The translations under genes were made by a program, and so were the position numbers. Below are positions 46,570-59,640 of a stretch of DNA of 64,000 nt, piece by piece (within the stretch, counting starts at the first letter, position 1; each line of letters opens with the position of its first letter). Origin of the DNA: Apostichopus japonicus (taxonomy: Eukaryota; Echinodermata; Holothuroidea; Aspidochirotida; Stichopodidae); assembly GCF_037975245.1 (NCBI RefSeq), contig NC_092582.1, forward strand, positions 8,206,001-8,270,000, given 5' to 3'. Below the pieces are notes generated by a model. That model saw only the letters and a program-made list of their open reading frames with translations. It was not told the origin of the DNA and made no database searches.

Positions 46570-49500
46570 ACGGCTCATAGTCAGCAGCAGCTGATCGAGT
46601 AAAACTTTGGAAAATGGAACCAGAGGAAAGATTCAAGGAGGATGAACAGACATACAGATGGAGTTCTCACCCAACTAGATGACAGAGATGAATGATGATG
46701 AGGCCAGAGTAACACCATCACATCTTGGTTTGTGTATTGTCTGGTCTCATTGGCTTCGTTGGCGATATATCGAGTGTGTATGATCATCGAAAGTCAGTCT
46801 CTGTAATGGTTACGTCACCCATCGAATATGTTAATCTTGGAATCACAGAGAAGCCTTTTATTGTGTTGAAGTGAAATGTGTGGTGAAGAACATTGATTGT
46901 TGTTCGTACTCATCGGAAGTCGTACCCTTGATGTTTCTAAAATATATCATGATGATAGAAATATTACATTATAAAGACTTTAAAGTACTTTTTATTTCTA
47001 TTGCAACCACTTGGCACAAAAACAATCCCAGGAAACATTTTCCAGGATTCCATCTGTCTATGTGCATGTCATTTACATGTTATTTACATGCCGTATGCAT
47101 GTCATATGGTTGCCATATGTATACCATGTGATAGTTTGGGGACAGGACTGCAAGGACAAACCTAGCTAACATGTGTAACATTAATCTCCGAACCTACCAC
47201 AGTCTCATACCTAGGAAAGATACAGAGAGGCCTTTTATGACTCTAACAGCTCCCTGGCACAACTGCCATGGACAATCTACACAAATTAAGCATGGTGTTG
47301 TATTACGTATTGGCCAATGATGTTCGTAGCTTTTAAATATTCATATTATGGGCGAGGTTTATTTGGATCCCAACGGAAAATATCTTGGAGAAAGACAAAG
47401 TTGATAGTTGTAAGTTTTTCGACTTTTATGCCACCATTTGAAGTAAGGTTTGAATAGATATTAGCTAGTTACTGTATGTATGTCGTTATGGGATCGTGGA
47501 ATCAGTGAGGTTGAGAAAAACCATAGAAAAGGACGCAAAATGCTGCTTTAAAAATGTTTGGATGAGTAGACTAAATTGTCTGACATGACAAATACCAAGA
47601 TATCAGGCTTCATCACCTGGCAACACTCATGGTTTTACAAAATGTATCATCTCATGCAGAGTGGGATCTCCAAATCACATATGCAAGAAATGGTTAAATA
47701 TAGTCACATCAATTCCCAGAATATGGTCACTTGTAGTTAGTAAAAGTCAAAGATAGTTGACAAGAAATATGATGCTGAACACATATTACTTGTTAAAATG
47801 TTGAAAAGAGGGGATTTTATTTGCCTTTAGAATGGTCTGTTTTGGGCACCATCTGTTTTGTTTTCTTACACCTGGGAAGAGGTAAGGGGCGGGGACAAAG
47901 GTTATTAGCCCGCCTGTCGTATGGTCAATGATATTGAAGCGAACCGCGGATGGCGGGGGAAATTACCGGGTTTGGGGTCCTTCGCTTCGAACTCATAAGT
48001 TATAAATGAGGAAGCAAGAGTGTTCTTGCGTTGAAACAACGGCTGACATTTTATTACAAACTCTACACAATATGATAAATGAAAATATACATATGAACAA
48101 ATCATGATACATGACAGTATACAGTAAATGGCTCTTACACTCTTAACGACCTAATAAACTGAGGGAAAACCTATACTCAATACAATAAAATATTCACAGA
48201 ACCTACTCTCAATCTAAGTAATATTCATACAACATGAATACAATTAAAGAATCAATACCCGCAATCAATCTTGTACTCTTACAATACTGTACAACAATGC
48301 ATAAAGTGTATAAGGAAAAATGTAAAATGAACATTATGAAATAATCTGCATAAATAATACAAAACGTTTGCCAACAGGTGAGGAATTTTACACCTTCGTA
48401 ATGGCCAGCCTAGGGCAACACATGCCAGCTGCAACACATTATAGGCCTTTTCACCTAAACTGTTCCTAGACAGCAGGAATTTCCACCTCCTGAACCCACA
48501 AACTCTCAAGAGACTTGGCACTCTATAGCTATCCATAAAGGCTAAGATTAAAAGGACAAGCTCTGAGACAACTCTATAAGTAACAACAGTAAACAATCAT
48601 GTTCAAAATACGAATACGTACACTCTTTACACTGCGAGCAGTACAATACTAAAATACAGGTACAAGAAATAGTCTTTCAATACTAACTCAACTGTCAATA
48701 CAGTACAATACAATACACTGTTAATAACTCTCTGTATACTAAACTCAATATATACCAGTACTGTAACACTACAGTATAAAAGTACGCAATACTACTAGCA
48801 CCCATGTGCTTAACGATACACAACCACTGATCTACACAGTGTACGCAACAAAATTTCACTTTACTACAATATAAGTGACTCACATGAATGAAATCTTATA
48901 TCACAGCAGGTATAAATGAGTGTCGTGTTAGTTTCACTTACAAATTCATATCGTGAACCTGATTGGAATCACTGAACAGATCATTTGCATAAAGTGCATC
49001 CCTTAGTTTTTGTCTGATATAAAATGCTTATATAAATGTGTTATTACTTAAACACTTGTCTGATGTACAATGCCTATGGATGTGTTATTACTTAAATACT
49101 TGCAGGTCAAGCTATACCATCTTGAGAAGGCTACCATATTGCCAAAATATTCTCTAGAAATGGTCACTCACGTGAGTGCTAAGTTACAAACATCAAAAGT
49201 ATCTTGAAATTTACATAAAACAGTAATTGAATTATTTCATTGAGTTTTTTGTAAAGTTAGTATACCAGTTAGAAACTAATGAGTCAGTTTCATATATCTG
49301 TAAAATAATGACATTTTAATCAAGCCTTCTTAAAGAAAGAAAAACTTGAAATATTAAAAAAATACTAAAGCACAAAATTGTGAAATCATTGATCAGTATT
49401 TCCAATTTAAACAAGTAGCACAGCACATTGAAAAAAAAAACACAAGCATTGTATATTACTGTTGACAAGAATAATGTAATTATTTTTAAATTAACTCATC

Positions 49501-52500
49501 CATTCATTATGTAACAAGCAAACTGCTTTTAAATTATGTTGTCCTCTTGCTGGCATTTTTTAAATCAAAACTTCAAGAAGCCCTTAGCTTCTGGTAAGAG
49601 GCAGTGGAAGAGGGTTCAACATGGAGGGGCACACTGAGGGGCAGTTGGACATTTGACTTTGATCTTAGCTACAAAAAGGCACATTTAAGTTTAGAAAATT
49701 GGGTACTTTTTATTACCAAAAGGTGAACCTACATGAAATGAGGCACTTAAATACAAATATAAAAATCCCTTATATGAAATATAGGTTTTGCACAAAATGG
49801 GGGAAGGGGGCGGTGTCCCTACCGACTCTGCTAACGTGTCAAGCCTTTGAGTTCATTGATCTTAATAGGACTTTTCACTTTTATTTTAAGCATTTTTTGG
49901 GTTGTACATCAAAAATATTCTTGCCATCAATTTGTTTATAAATAATTAATGCTTCAGGACTTTTTATTTATATCGAATAGTTTAAAACTGATATTTGTTA
50001 ATCTTCTTTTTATTTATTTACGGTTTCCTATTTGAATGATGAAGCAATCTTTGTCTTTTGTTTTATGTTCACTTCTCACATCATGAAAATAAATAACACA
50101 GGAAGTATGAAAAGGATGTACATGTTTTGAAACTTTAGCAAAGAGAAATGGGGGTACCCACTAGATCTGTCAGTTAATGATAGAATGTCAAATATCATTG
50201 AAACAAACACAGTACACAGTACTGCATACCAGAACTTTATGAAAACTAGATAAGGGTTCTGGTTATGGTCTAAGGGTGTACACTAAACATTTATGGTATC
50301 TCCAGCCAGGCTCGGGAAGAGTTAAAGGCTGGTGGAGCCATCTCATATCACACAAACCAAGCTGATAGACACCAGAAATTGCCAACATTTTGATTGTACA
50401 GTTTTGGATATTTTGAGATGCTGTTTTTTGCTTCATTATACGCAATTGGCTGTGATGATAGGATAAGGATTTCATTAAGCATAGTTAAATAGTGCTGAAT
50501 AAACAATTGAATGTCAGCATTTGACTTTTAAGTCTTTAATTGATAATAGTTTTGGTTGATTGAATTTCAATGATCCATTGCAAAGGAAGGCAAATATTAC
50601 ATTACAGTGCAAGTTAATGTTGCCTTAAGAGGCTTTCATGTTTAAATCTAATGATAAATACTTGTTGTTTCACAAGTCAATTATTTAATTCAAATAATGG
50701 TCAGGCAAAAGTTTTAAGGGGAATGACTTGTCATTTGATCCTTCTTCTTCATCATCATCATCATCAGACCTTAATCAATGTTACCGAACATTGGTGAGTT
50801 TCTCTGAAGACTTAATTGCTTTGTTACTGTGTGCATCCTAATTTAACGAAAAACTGAGAATTCAAAGTTTGGAGAGGGGTATTGGAAGAGTTATCTTAAC
50901 CTTCCCCCCAACCCCCTGCCCACCAGTGCGGCCCAACTATGCCTCAGTCATTTGCTCAAAATGCCTTTCACCTCGCTCTGGCCCTCACCTTTAACCTATA
51001 GGCTCCTCTGGAAAGCAGTGCTTCTGCACAGAGCAGGACTTCCCTCATTAAAGATGACAATAATAAAAAATAATAATAATATCATGCCAACATTTGGAGC
51101 CCAAACTGATAATATATAAGCAAAATAGACACACACAAAAACAACACATGGACACATTTTTTTTTGCTGACACTACAGCTGAAATATAATAGTATGATCA
51201 CAAACAATTACACTAATATTTCTTGAAAAAATTTACTAGTTAATAATGTTATAAAAAAAATTTCACTCAAATATGTATGTATTGTAAAAATCTGCAACAG
51301 TTGGAATTAGTGCCACATGATCTTTTCAATTATTTTACTTTTTCTTAATGTTATTGGCATGTGAATTTCACCATTTTTCTATCATTACAAAATGTGTATA
51401 TTGGAAGTGTAATTAATGTGCCTCCATTCAAGCTGATTATTACGAAGATCAGAAATAAACTTTTAGTAAAATGGAAAAAACAAATTTGCAGCATACCTCA
51501 CTTATTTTGTCTTAGTGTTCATTCGTTACTAAATCCTCTTAGTTTGCAGATATATATATATATTGGAGTATAGACTCAAATATGATTTGGACACAACGAT
51601 AAAACACAACTGTTTTGTGGTACATCGGTTAGATTTTTCGTAACCTGTAATCCTGTAACCGCAAAGACTAATATATGACTGTCTCTGGTTAATTACACCA
51701 ACACCAGTCTGGTTTGGGATTGTTGAACACTATAAAATGCAGTTTAGTCTCACCTGAGAAACTTAAAGCTGTTATTTGTGGAGAAATTAAAATTCATTGA
51801 GATAGGAATTATGCATAAATACAAATCAAAGCAAATAATTAATAACTCCAGATAAAGTTTGTTATGTCCATAAAAAATGTCATCAATTTAAATAGCAGAT
51901 CACATATCAAGGGAAAAGTGAAGGTTTGCAGACTTGCATCAAGGTCAGGGTCTTCTCAAAAGTCATGTGTATATACCAGACATGTACAACTTGAGCCAGC
52001 AGTACTCACACTTGAGTACATTTACATTTTTATTTTTTATTTCCATTTTTTTATTGATTAAACTATCCAGGTAAGTTTTTAATATAATATAAATTGAAAT
52101 AGGACTTATAAATATATACCAAGCGAAATTATCTTGAAAATAAATGGAGAAACTGACCGGTGTCTTAAAGCAAACATTTTTAGGTTAAATGATAGGTGGA
52201 ATCAAAAAGATTCTCTCACGCAGAGAAAGCCTCTTTCAGATCTCAGTAATTAATGTGCCGCTTTGGTATTCTATCAGTCCAATAAAAGATGGAAGATGGG
52301 CGAATTCAAAACTTGTAAAAGAAATTATCAATATTAGGCAAACTGGAAAGCAATTTGCAAGAAAATAAGTCGAACTTCATATGTAAGATCAAACAATTGT
52401 AAGGATGGCAATAGATCATACTGAAAGCCGAAGAAAATATCTTGCTTTGAAAACACAAAATTGCTTATTTAAGAACCTACGCCCTGCATCTAAATAAAAT

Positions 52501-53036
52501 GTAGAGGTAAAAGTGAAATCCCAAAAGAGATGTGGGACCCTTAATAGGCGTTTCTTTCTTAAATTGCAATTATGATTACTTTATGTTGCATCCAGCATAT
52601 CAGCATGGGATTTTTGTTGTTGCATCCAGCATACAAGCATGGGATTACTTTTTGGTTCATCTAGCATATAAGCTTGGGATTACTTTTGTTGCATCCAGCA
52701 TATCAGAATGGGATTACTGCAGCTACTTTTAACACATCTTGAAAAATACAGAGAGAGGGAGAGGACTAGGAACTAAAGGTGCAACATACAACTTTCTCTC
52801 TACCCCCTCTCGAACCCCTCTATCTCTGGAACCCTTGTCCCCATCAACTTATTCCTCCTAACAAAACAAAACTTTGGCAGTGCATAGTTAAAAAATTATA
52901 TTTCTTAGTGGCAACCAGCAAAGGAGACAACTAAATATGAAAGCCCTGCATCTCCTGAGAGTAGGTTTGTTACTCCACTCAATCGCCTGCATGTCCAATA
53001 CAAGAGAGCCGATATTAACCGGCTGTACAGACGTAC
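46570..53036. other. Intergenic region incl. untranslated ends, no gene recognised
   Basis: It begins with the channel's 3'-UTR of unknown length. AATAAA hexamers occur near 48153, 48184 and 50087 but none could be tied to the gene. A 45-50 bp tandem duplication (TTGTCTGAT...GTGTTATTACTTAAA) lies at about 49008-49105. The block at about 47880-48900 is different in texture and could be an old element, but no terminal repeats were found. Confidence 0.5.
52582..52722 (+). repeat. Tandem repeat, about 38-bp unit, 3.5 copies
   Basis: Units of TTGTTGCATCCAGCATATCA plus GCATGGGATTACTTT with small changes (TTCATCTAGCATATAAGC and similar). The overlapping 66-codon frame is a by-product. Confidence 0.85.
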
Positions 53037-53176
53037 TTAAACTCCGAGGTCTTTTGCTGCTTGGTACTTGACCAGGTCTGCACTGACATCCCACAGCTTC
53101 TTGGCTTTCTCCGTGTCACGTGACTCCTCCGAAGGTTCAGTCTCCTGGTAATCGTTAAAGTACTTGCCAGTGACAC
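53037..53176 (-). CDS. Retinol dehydrogenase-like SDR, last exon
   Basis: Minus-strand exon from the acceptor ATCAATGCAG (plus 53177-53186) to TAA at 53037-53039. Reads VTGKYFNDYQETEPS, then DTEKAKKLWDVSADLVKYQA and AKDLGV. GVxGxYFxDxxExEPS and AxxLWxxSxxLV are the C-terminal signature of the RDH11-14 group of short-chain dehydrogenases. The exon starts in phase 1, needing a G to complete Gly. Confidence 0.88.
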
Positions 53177-53479
53177 CTGCATTGATTCATGAAAAAAAAA
53201 CATCAAAAATAGAAAATATATATGAAAATTAAAGGAGTTTGTGTCAATTGGGATTCGAAAATTGACCAAAGCTAGACAAGACCTCTGCCTTTTTAAATGT
53301 AATTCTTAATTCTACAATACTGTCAAAATTGTACCGTAACTTGATATGTCACATTTACATATATTTTAAGTTACTGCCAGACAAACTACTTTGTGACATA
53401 TTAGAGTTATTACACGCCAACTGGAGGCAACCTAAGACAATGTTACTCTGAAACATTTATCTTTTTGTGATGGAATGTG

Positions 53480-53480
<1 letters not shown>

Positions 53481-53519
<39 letters not shown>
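53481..53519. repeat. (TA)n microsatellite
   Basis: About 19 TA units. A second TA run at 53541-53559 borders the 2.2-kb element, which therefore inserted into a TA repeat. Confidence 0.95.
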
Positions 53520-53524
<5 letters not shown>

Positions 53525-54246
53525 CTAATGTCTTGAAACATTATATATATATATATATACAGGCGCGTATCCAGGATTTTCAAACCCGGGTGGGGCGAAT
53601 TACTATCTAAGCGGAGCGCCACCATTGGTTGGCGCGCAGCGTACAAGAAAATTTCTTGTTTTGAAACCCCCCAGATCACCGGAAACGGCACTTTTCGGGC
53701 TTGAAATGACCAACCAGATGCACACTTTTTGCCTGAGAACCAAGTATTTCCTAATAGTTTTTTTTCCATCCATAACCTTTTTGAAGTTTGTCAACCCGGC
53801 ACACATCATGTTCGACCTGATCGCATCTCCTGTGGGTCTTTGCTTTTGTAGGTGATTCTACGTCGCGGCCCACAATACCCGTCAGCCCCACTTTTCAAGG
53901 TTGTAAGCCCCATATTTGTTCAGAATTTGAAAATTCACATTTCTCGTGAATAAACTTCCTTCAAAACATACCCATAATGTTGTACAAAATTTCATCTATG
54001 GACAATCAATATAGAATAAACTTCCTTCAACCCCTAACAGACCGGTCAAAATTGCAAGAGTAGAGGGAAGTGTGATGTAGAATGTTGGTCAGAAATTTTC
54101 GAAAATTCAGACACAGTTAATTTATTGGTGTAGAAATATTAAAACCTGTTATAACGGCTATTATAAAACTTGGTTGAAGGAAATGAAAAAATAACAGATA
54201 TTTCCGAAACCGAACACTACACACATAAGCGTAGGAGGCGCGGCGG

Positions 54247-54627
54247 CAGTGGTGGAGCTAGGGGTATTGGTCAGGAGTGGCGAGAATGGTCTGAAGGGGC
54301 GCTTTCGGCACTATCTATGCGGAGCGCCACCACTGGTTGGCGCGTAGCGTACAGAAAATTTTTGAGTAAAGATACTCCCTAGATCGCAGGAAATGACCCT
54401 TTCCGGGCCTGGCTAATTTGCAGATAAACGAAGAATAAGGTGTCATCGCCAAATTACACCAACAAAATGTGACAAATGTCAATAAGTAGATAAGAGCGCA
54501 ATTAAAAAGTCAATAATCTAGAATAAGTAAAAAGTGGTAAAGAGCTGAAAAAGGCGCCAGCAGTCCATTTGAGTCCGTCAGGGGGGGGGGCATCCGCCCC
54601 CCTGACCATATGGACGCTCCGCCACTG
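54247..54627 (+). mobile_element. Nested hAT MITE in composite copy 1
   Basis: 381 bp, ends CAGTGGTGGAGCTA and GACGCTCCGCCACTG, flanked by CGCGGCGG on both sides (54239-54246, 54628-54635), a perfect 8-bp duplication. Contains the shared core near 54325. Confidence 0.9.
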
Positions 54628-54976
54628 CGCGGCGGGGGTGCAGGCCCTAATTCGCCATTACTAATGTAAAAGAGAGTTTTGACATAATTGGACCTCCATG
54701 CTTTTTATACATCTACATGAGACATGTCGTTGTTTACATTAGCATCCCGCGGTATACTGCGCAATTTGAACGGACCGTACGGTACATGATGGCATGCGAT
54801 GTAATAACCGATGCTTGCTTATATGATATTGACATGAACACGTTGAACGAAGCGCGCGAAAATTTTTGGTTATTTTTTCAGGCAAGTCGGACAGATTTGA
54901 GGCTTTTCATCCTGGAACACCATTTTCATGCTCACTGATATGATGTGATATCTGCTGTTTGCGTTACAAATTCGAA

Positions 54977-55310
54977 CAGGCACATAGCGAGGAATTTGCC
55001 AAGGGAGGGGCGAAGCCTGTAGGCAAATTATCTAAGCGTAGCGCCACCATAGGTTGGCGCGAAGCGTACAAGAAAATTTTAGCCGAAAATGCCTCCCAGA
55101 TCGCTGGAAATGGCACTACCCAGGACCATTTGTTAGCGAGAAGCATACAAGCAAATTTTGGCCGAAACTGTCTCCCAGATCGCTGGAAATGACACTTCCC
55201 AAGCCTTGTAAGTTGCCTCTAAGCACTTTCTATTTTGAAATTACTTAGCGATATTATTTAAAAAAAATGCTGAATGGGGGGGGGGGCGGGCGGTCGCCCC
55301 CATCCCAAAA
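54977..55310 (+). mobile_element. Second MITE-like block nested in composite copy 1
   Basis: Starts CAGGCACATAGCGAGGAATT, like the left end of 143-434. It holds a duplicated interior (AGCGTACAAGAAAATTTTAG and GCATACAAGCAAATTTTGGC arms) and a G-rich right side. The right terminal repeat is not recognisable, so the boundary is approximate. The equivalent block in copy 2 starts at 61513. Confidence 0.65.
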
Positions 55311-56250
55311 TGCGTCATGTTCCCCGACGACACGGTCGAGTTCGAGACCAGCCACAGTTGGTTTCATAGCACAATTCTACACACGCGTTATGATAGACCA
55401 TAGTATATATATAGATCATTAGTGAGAGAGGAAAATGGAAACGTCAAAAAATGGAGTTGTGTAAGGGGTAGGGTGAGTCACACTTTTACGAAATCATTGA
55501 TCCGTCACTGACTACCCTTCAGCGCTGTAATGATGTCACTGTTCCTCTTTCTCTTCCCGGTGTCTTCGCGTTTTGCTTTTACTCCCTCTTTTTCTCCTTT
55601 TTCTCTCTTTCTTCTTTTTCTTTTCCCTTCCTTCCTCTCCTCCTCCTCTTTTTTCCCCTCTTTTTTCTTCTCTTTTTTTCTCTTCTCTTTTTCTTACCCG
55701 GGGGGCGCGCGCCCCCAATGCCCCCCCCCTGGATACGCACCTGATATATATATATATATACAAATTCATTACATTTAGAATTATAGGCGTCTGTAAAATG
55801 ATGGGAATAAATTTATGGGATGTTGGATGGAAGGTAACACAGTAGTTGTTCCATCAGTAAAAAAGAAGTTGTAATTTTCAGGTTTTTTTTATCACATCTG
55901 ACTTGGCACTTCTTGAAACATTAGAATTAGGTATAGCAATTTCCTTTAAGATAGGTTTGTTGTCTGTGTAAAATGTAGTATCCAATACTTCTATGGCAAA
56001 AGGAAACTTAGTAAGTTTACTAACCTTTGTACTCTGGTTTGGTTGCCAAATCAAAGATCATCCCACTACCATGGTCTAATGTTCTGGTTACATTGAATAG
56101 TCTAAGCACATAATACAATACGTTTCTAAGCATGAACTTAGACCACCCAGAAGCACCTCTCAATAATTCCGTATCTGGTATAAAACCTGAGGATCAAAAT
56201 TTCAAATATGATCAGACAATTGGTTATTTATGGACATTTAAAAGTAAAAT

Positions 56251-56320
56251 GTGTAAAAGTAAGTTGGCCTGACGTTTCGATCCTAGCAGGATTTTCTTCG
56301 AAGGCTAAATGACAGGTGGA
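56251..56320 (+). repeat. Dispersed GACGTTTCGATC repeat
   Basis: AAAAGTAAGTTGGCCTGACG, TTTCGATCCTAGCAGGATTT, TCTTCGAAGGCTAAATGACA. Cleanest single-armed copy in the window. Confidence 0.6.
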
Positions 56321-56413
56321 GATTTAAAAGTGTTAAATTATATTCAGATAACTTCATCTACATAAAAATTCCAGCTACAGTTATTGCATACTACACCAAT
56401 TGTTCCCTAGCTG

Positions 56414-56875
56414 CAAGGGCGGCGGAAGCACTTTTAATCTGGGGGGGCACCGACATCAAAAGGCACTTTGCAGAGTTCAATTGGACTGATGTAGCCTTAT
56501 ATTTAGTCACCTTTATAACTCTTATTGTATTATCTTTTTCGCGTATACACATCACTCCATCAACGCCCCCCCCCCCCCTTTCATGGAAAAAATGCATACT
56601 AGCACTGCAATATCCAAAGTTGTATGCACGACATTCTGAGCGGAGCGCCACCATCGGTTGGCGCGGAGCGTACAAGAAAATTTTTGGTTTTACAAACCCG
56701 TCAGATGGCCGGAAACGGCCCTTCCCGAGTGTTCATTCTGGTTCCCTGGCCTCCTGGCCTCTTGCTAACTTGAGACACCTCAATTTTTATGTAGAAAAAG
56801 GGCACATTTTTAACCCTGAGGAAAAGTGGGGGGGGGCACGTGCCCCCTGTGCCCCCCCCGGTTCCGCCGCCCTTG
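56414..56875 (+). mobile_element. hAT-type MITE with perfect 8-bp TSD
   Basis: 462 bp, ends CAAGGGCGGCGGAA and TTCCGCCGCCCTTG, flanked by cctagctg (56406-56413, 56876-56883). Contains the shared core near 56643 in spite of different termini. Located in the SDR intron. The first bases of another member start at 63971. Confidence 0.92.
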
Positions 56876-57360
56876 CCTAGCTGTATCTCTTTGAGAAGAA
56901 TCCTACCCCAATCTGCATGTTATATTGCACCTGGTTGCACCTACCCTTCCCTTGTATCGCTTTCCCAAGAAATGTGAAGCAAATGGTAATCCCCCCTCCC
57001 CCCCTCCTCCATTGACGGTAAAATAAATTCCTAGATATATAGCTCTTCCACATAACATTTAATATCGTACAAGGCACTGTTCTTTCGACAACTATTTTTT
57101 CCTAGTGTTTTACATTATTCATCCATTTATCCAAGTCTGTTTAAATTCATTTGTCTGTTCATTGAAATGCATCAATCTTTTCTATGTGATTATATATAGT
57201 AGTCATACATGGCAATAGATGGCAGGCGTTTGTCTAGTATATTACTACAGTAGCCGATACATGCCATTTGATTGAACATCGAAAGTAAGTATGTTCTATT
57301 ATGATATTTGACAACACATTTCTGCTCCTACGACTGATGTGGAATGTAAAGTATTCTCAC

Positions 57361-57528
57361 CAGGATTGAGGGCTGTGGCAGTAACACCTGACCCTTCCAC
57401 TCTTCTTGCTAGCTCATGCATGAAGAAAACATTAGCAAGCTTGGAGTTACCATAGGCACGCAGTCCGTTGTATGTTTCGGCTTTTTCAAACTGGAGATTA
57501 TCAAACTCAAATGGAAACTCGATGTCAT
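57361..57528 (-). CDS. Retinol dehydrogenase-like SDR, catalytic YxxxK exon
   Basis: Minus strand, acceptor TTTCTGTTAG, donor GTGAGA. Reads [40 protein letters not shown] and [21 protein letters not shown] holds the catalytic Tyr and Lys; SKLANxxFxxELARRxxGxxVTxxxxxPG is the classic RDH/SDR7C block. The closest family I recall is RDH14/RDH13 and related NADP-dependent retinal reductases or retinol dehydrogenases, usually on endoplasmic reticulum or mitochondrial membranes. The substrate cannot be inferred from three exons. Confidence 0.93.
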
Positions 57529-57879
57529 CTAACAGAAAAAAAATAAAAGAAACATGCACCTAAAGGCCTGGAATGCAGGTACATTTTATTAATGGAATTA
57601 GGTAGCCATATTCTAAGCCTAGCTTCTAACAGGTTCTTCATTCAAGTGCTGTATTAGGTACAAGAAGTAGTAAGTATTTCTTCCAACTCAAAAAAGGGCA
57701 ACATGTTGATCAACTAACTTACCAAGTAATCATGCTAACAAATTCTACCCTATAGCTGTATCATATAAACTATAAGAAGCATCAAGTTAGCATGTGGCCT
57801 CTGCCCCTCCCGGTGATTATCTTACATGCATTTCAAGGAGAACTTTATTTGCAAGAAAGGGTATTGACAGAAGCCTTAC

Positions 57880-58008
57880 TTTTCATACGATGATTAACTG
57901 TCTTTGGATCGTGAAGTTCTGAGGAAACGATCACCACTCTGGCTTCCCCATCTTTGCTTGCTGTTTGCTTCAAGTCTTCAATCAGCAGGTTTGTAAGCAA
58001 AAAATGAC
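57880..58008 (-). CDS. Retinol dehydrogenase-like SDR, exon before YxxxK
   Basis: Minus strand, acceptor CTCGTACCACAG, donor GTAAGG. Reads HFLLTNLLIEDLKQTASKDG, EARVVIVSSELHDPKTVNHR, MK. [NHLG]HFLLTNLL and RVVIVSS (catalytic Ser in VSS) are SDR landmarks. Phase joins exon 57361-57528 through an Asn codon. The Rossmann TGxxxGIG and NNAG exons should be further right; none was seen before base 64000. Confidence 0.92.
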
Positions 58009-58998
58009 CTGTGGTACGAGAGAGGAATTGGACAATTCAGTCAGGAATATGGAGACCACTTGAAAATGTAAGTTCCAAGACACTTTTAATGCTGTGAAAA
58101 TGATCGAGCTGTCATCTGCAAGAAACCTATGCCATTTACTCAGTACTGTACGTTCAACACTGCTATAATTAATGTTCTAAAACTCAACTGTAACTAATTT
58201 AAATGACATAAATATGTCAATTTGTGCAAAAATATTTATCTGGAATTTATTAATTTGTTAGTGAATCAATTCTATAGCTTGGTAGGTTTAGGTCAAAGCT
58301 AGCTAACAATGTGTAGTTTATTTATTTCTAAAATCCTACCAGTCGACTCCAATATAACACAGTGCCAGGATCAGGGCGGCAACCACCATTTTTGTCTTAC
58401 GGGGGGGGGGGCAGGGGGTGATATGATATGTTTTCCGCTAAATTGTTGCTATAATATTGCGAATTTTGAAACAGAGTTAAATATTTTTAGACTGTGTAGG
58501 TGTACGATTACATGTAACATATTATTAATGTGCTAGGATTTTTTATAAGATGGGTGTTCGCAGCATGAAGTATATGGATATGGGTATATGTAGGCTGACT
58601 TTAATATATGCTAGTACAGTAGGCTACAGGTACAAGTACTGTTTTAACATCTGTATTTGTCGATTATTTCGGTTTGTTTAAATACTTCTTTTCAGACGTG
58701 CCGGGCATAAAGTCCGGATGGAGGAAAGAAAATTAAATTACTGGTATGCCTTATACCGGGCATCTGCCATACAGACCCCGCCTACCAAGTTTTACAACAG
58801 TCGAAAGGCTTCCATTGATCAAAAGTTAAAGCTCCCCAGTTGTCGTTTCCTGTTTAATGTGCTGCTATTAGAATTCACAGTCTGCCTTTTACAATGATAG
58901 GAAGTTTAACCATTTTTTCATCCCAAACAAATCCGGAGATTTAGGGGGATATAGGGTGAATCTGACTGAGTAAAGTCGGCAAAAAATATAAGCTATGA

Positions 58999-59361
58999 CA
59001 GTGGCGTAGGAAGGTATTTTTGAGTGGGGGGGCTGAAGACTGATGGCCGGCCTGGGGAGGGGTCTAAGGGGAGGGGGTGTCCCCCTCCCCTTTGGAATTT
59101 TTTGCATTTCCAGGTGGCCTCAGATACAATTTGGTGCAATATAGCACACTTCAACACCCACTTCATTTTGTAAACTTAATTTTGTATTTTCACCTGGCCT
59201 TAGATGCAATTTGGTGCTCCAAATGAGATTTTTGTTCTCATTTGGAAATGAAAAAGGGGTTTTCTGACTTGCGGAGCGGGGGGCGGAATGATACTTCCGC
59301 CCCTCCACATTTTTCACTGGGGGGCTGGCGCCCCCCAGCCCCCCCGGTTCCTACGCCCTTG
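58999..59361 (+). mobile_element. hAT-type MITE with perfect 8-bp TSD
   Basis: 363 bp, ends CAGTGGCGTAGGAA and TTCCTACGCCCTTG, flanked by agctatga (58991-58998, 59362-59369). It lacks the GCGCCACC core. It is inserted just after the stop codon of the LINE fragment on its right. Confidence 0.92.
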
Positions 59362-59640
59362 AGCTATGAGATAACAAAACAAGAGCTAGTTAGCTTGTCT
59401 TTGAAACATTCTTGACTAGGTGCATGCACAATGTCTGATGACAAAGCATTCCAATCTTTCAAAGTACGGTGAAAGAAGGAATATTTATATAAATTTTTTC
59501 TAGCGTAAGGAACTTGGAAATTAAGATCATGATTATTTCTTGTGTTAACAGTTTTTGTTGGGATTATATTGTCTTTATCAATTGATATAAGATTGTTATT
59601 GATTTTATAAAGCATTTGTAGACGTGTGTGCTTTATAGAA
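59362..59640 (-). mobile_element. LINE fragment, reverse transcriptase C-terminus
   Basis: On the minus strand the frame contains QVPYARKNLYKYSFFHRTLK, DWNALSSDIVHAPSQECFKD, KL, ending at TAG. YSFFxRTxxDWNxL and FKxKL are typical of the C-terminus of jockey/CR1-type reverse transcriptases. Strongly 5'-truncated and split from its 3' part by the MITE at 58999-59361. Confidence 0.75.

Larger units (their letters stand above)
53560..55743 (+). mobile_element. 2.2-kb composite DNA transposon, copy 1
   Basis: 2,184 bp with inverted ends CAGGCGCGTATCCAGG and GGATACGCACCTG. Flanking five bases are ATATA on both sides, in TA-rich DNA. Inside are the shared core near 53602, a nested MITE (54247-54627), a second MITE-like block (54977-about 55310) and a pyrimidine-rich 3' part. 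It encodes no transposase I recognise. It is more than 95% similar to 60091-62290 by eye. It lies in the intron between the last two recognised SDR exons. Confidence 0.88.

Noticed and set aside
47880-49000. Solo LTR or unknown retroelement
   Set aside because: Sequence texture changes, but I found no TG...CA terminal repeats, primer-binding site or duplicated target.
53015-53269. 84-codon minus frame over the last SDR exon
   Set aside because: It is a shifted frame; the frame reading VTGKYF and ending at 53037 carries the family signature.
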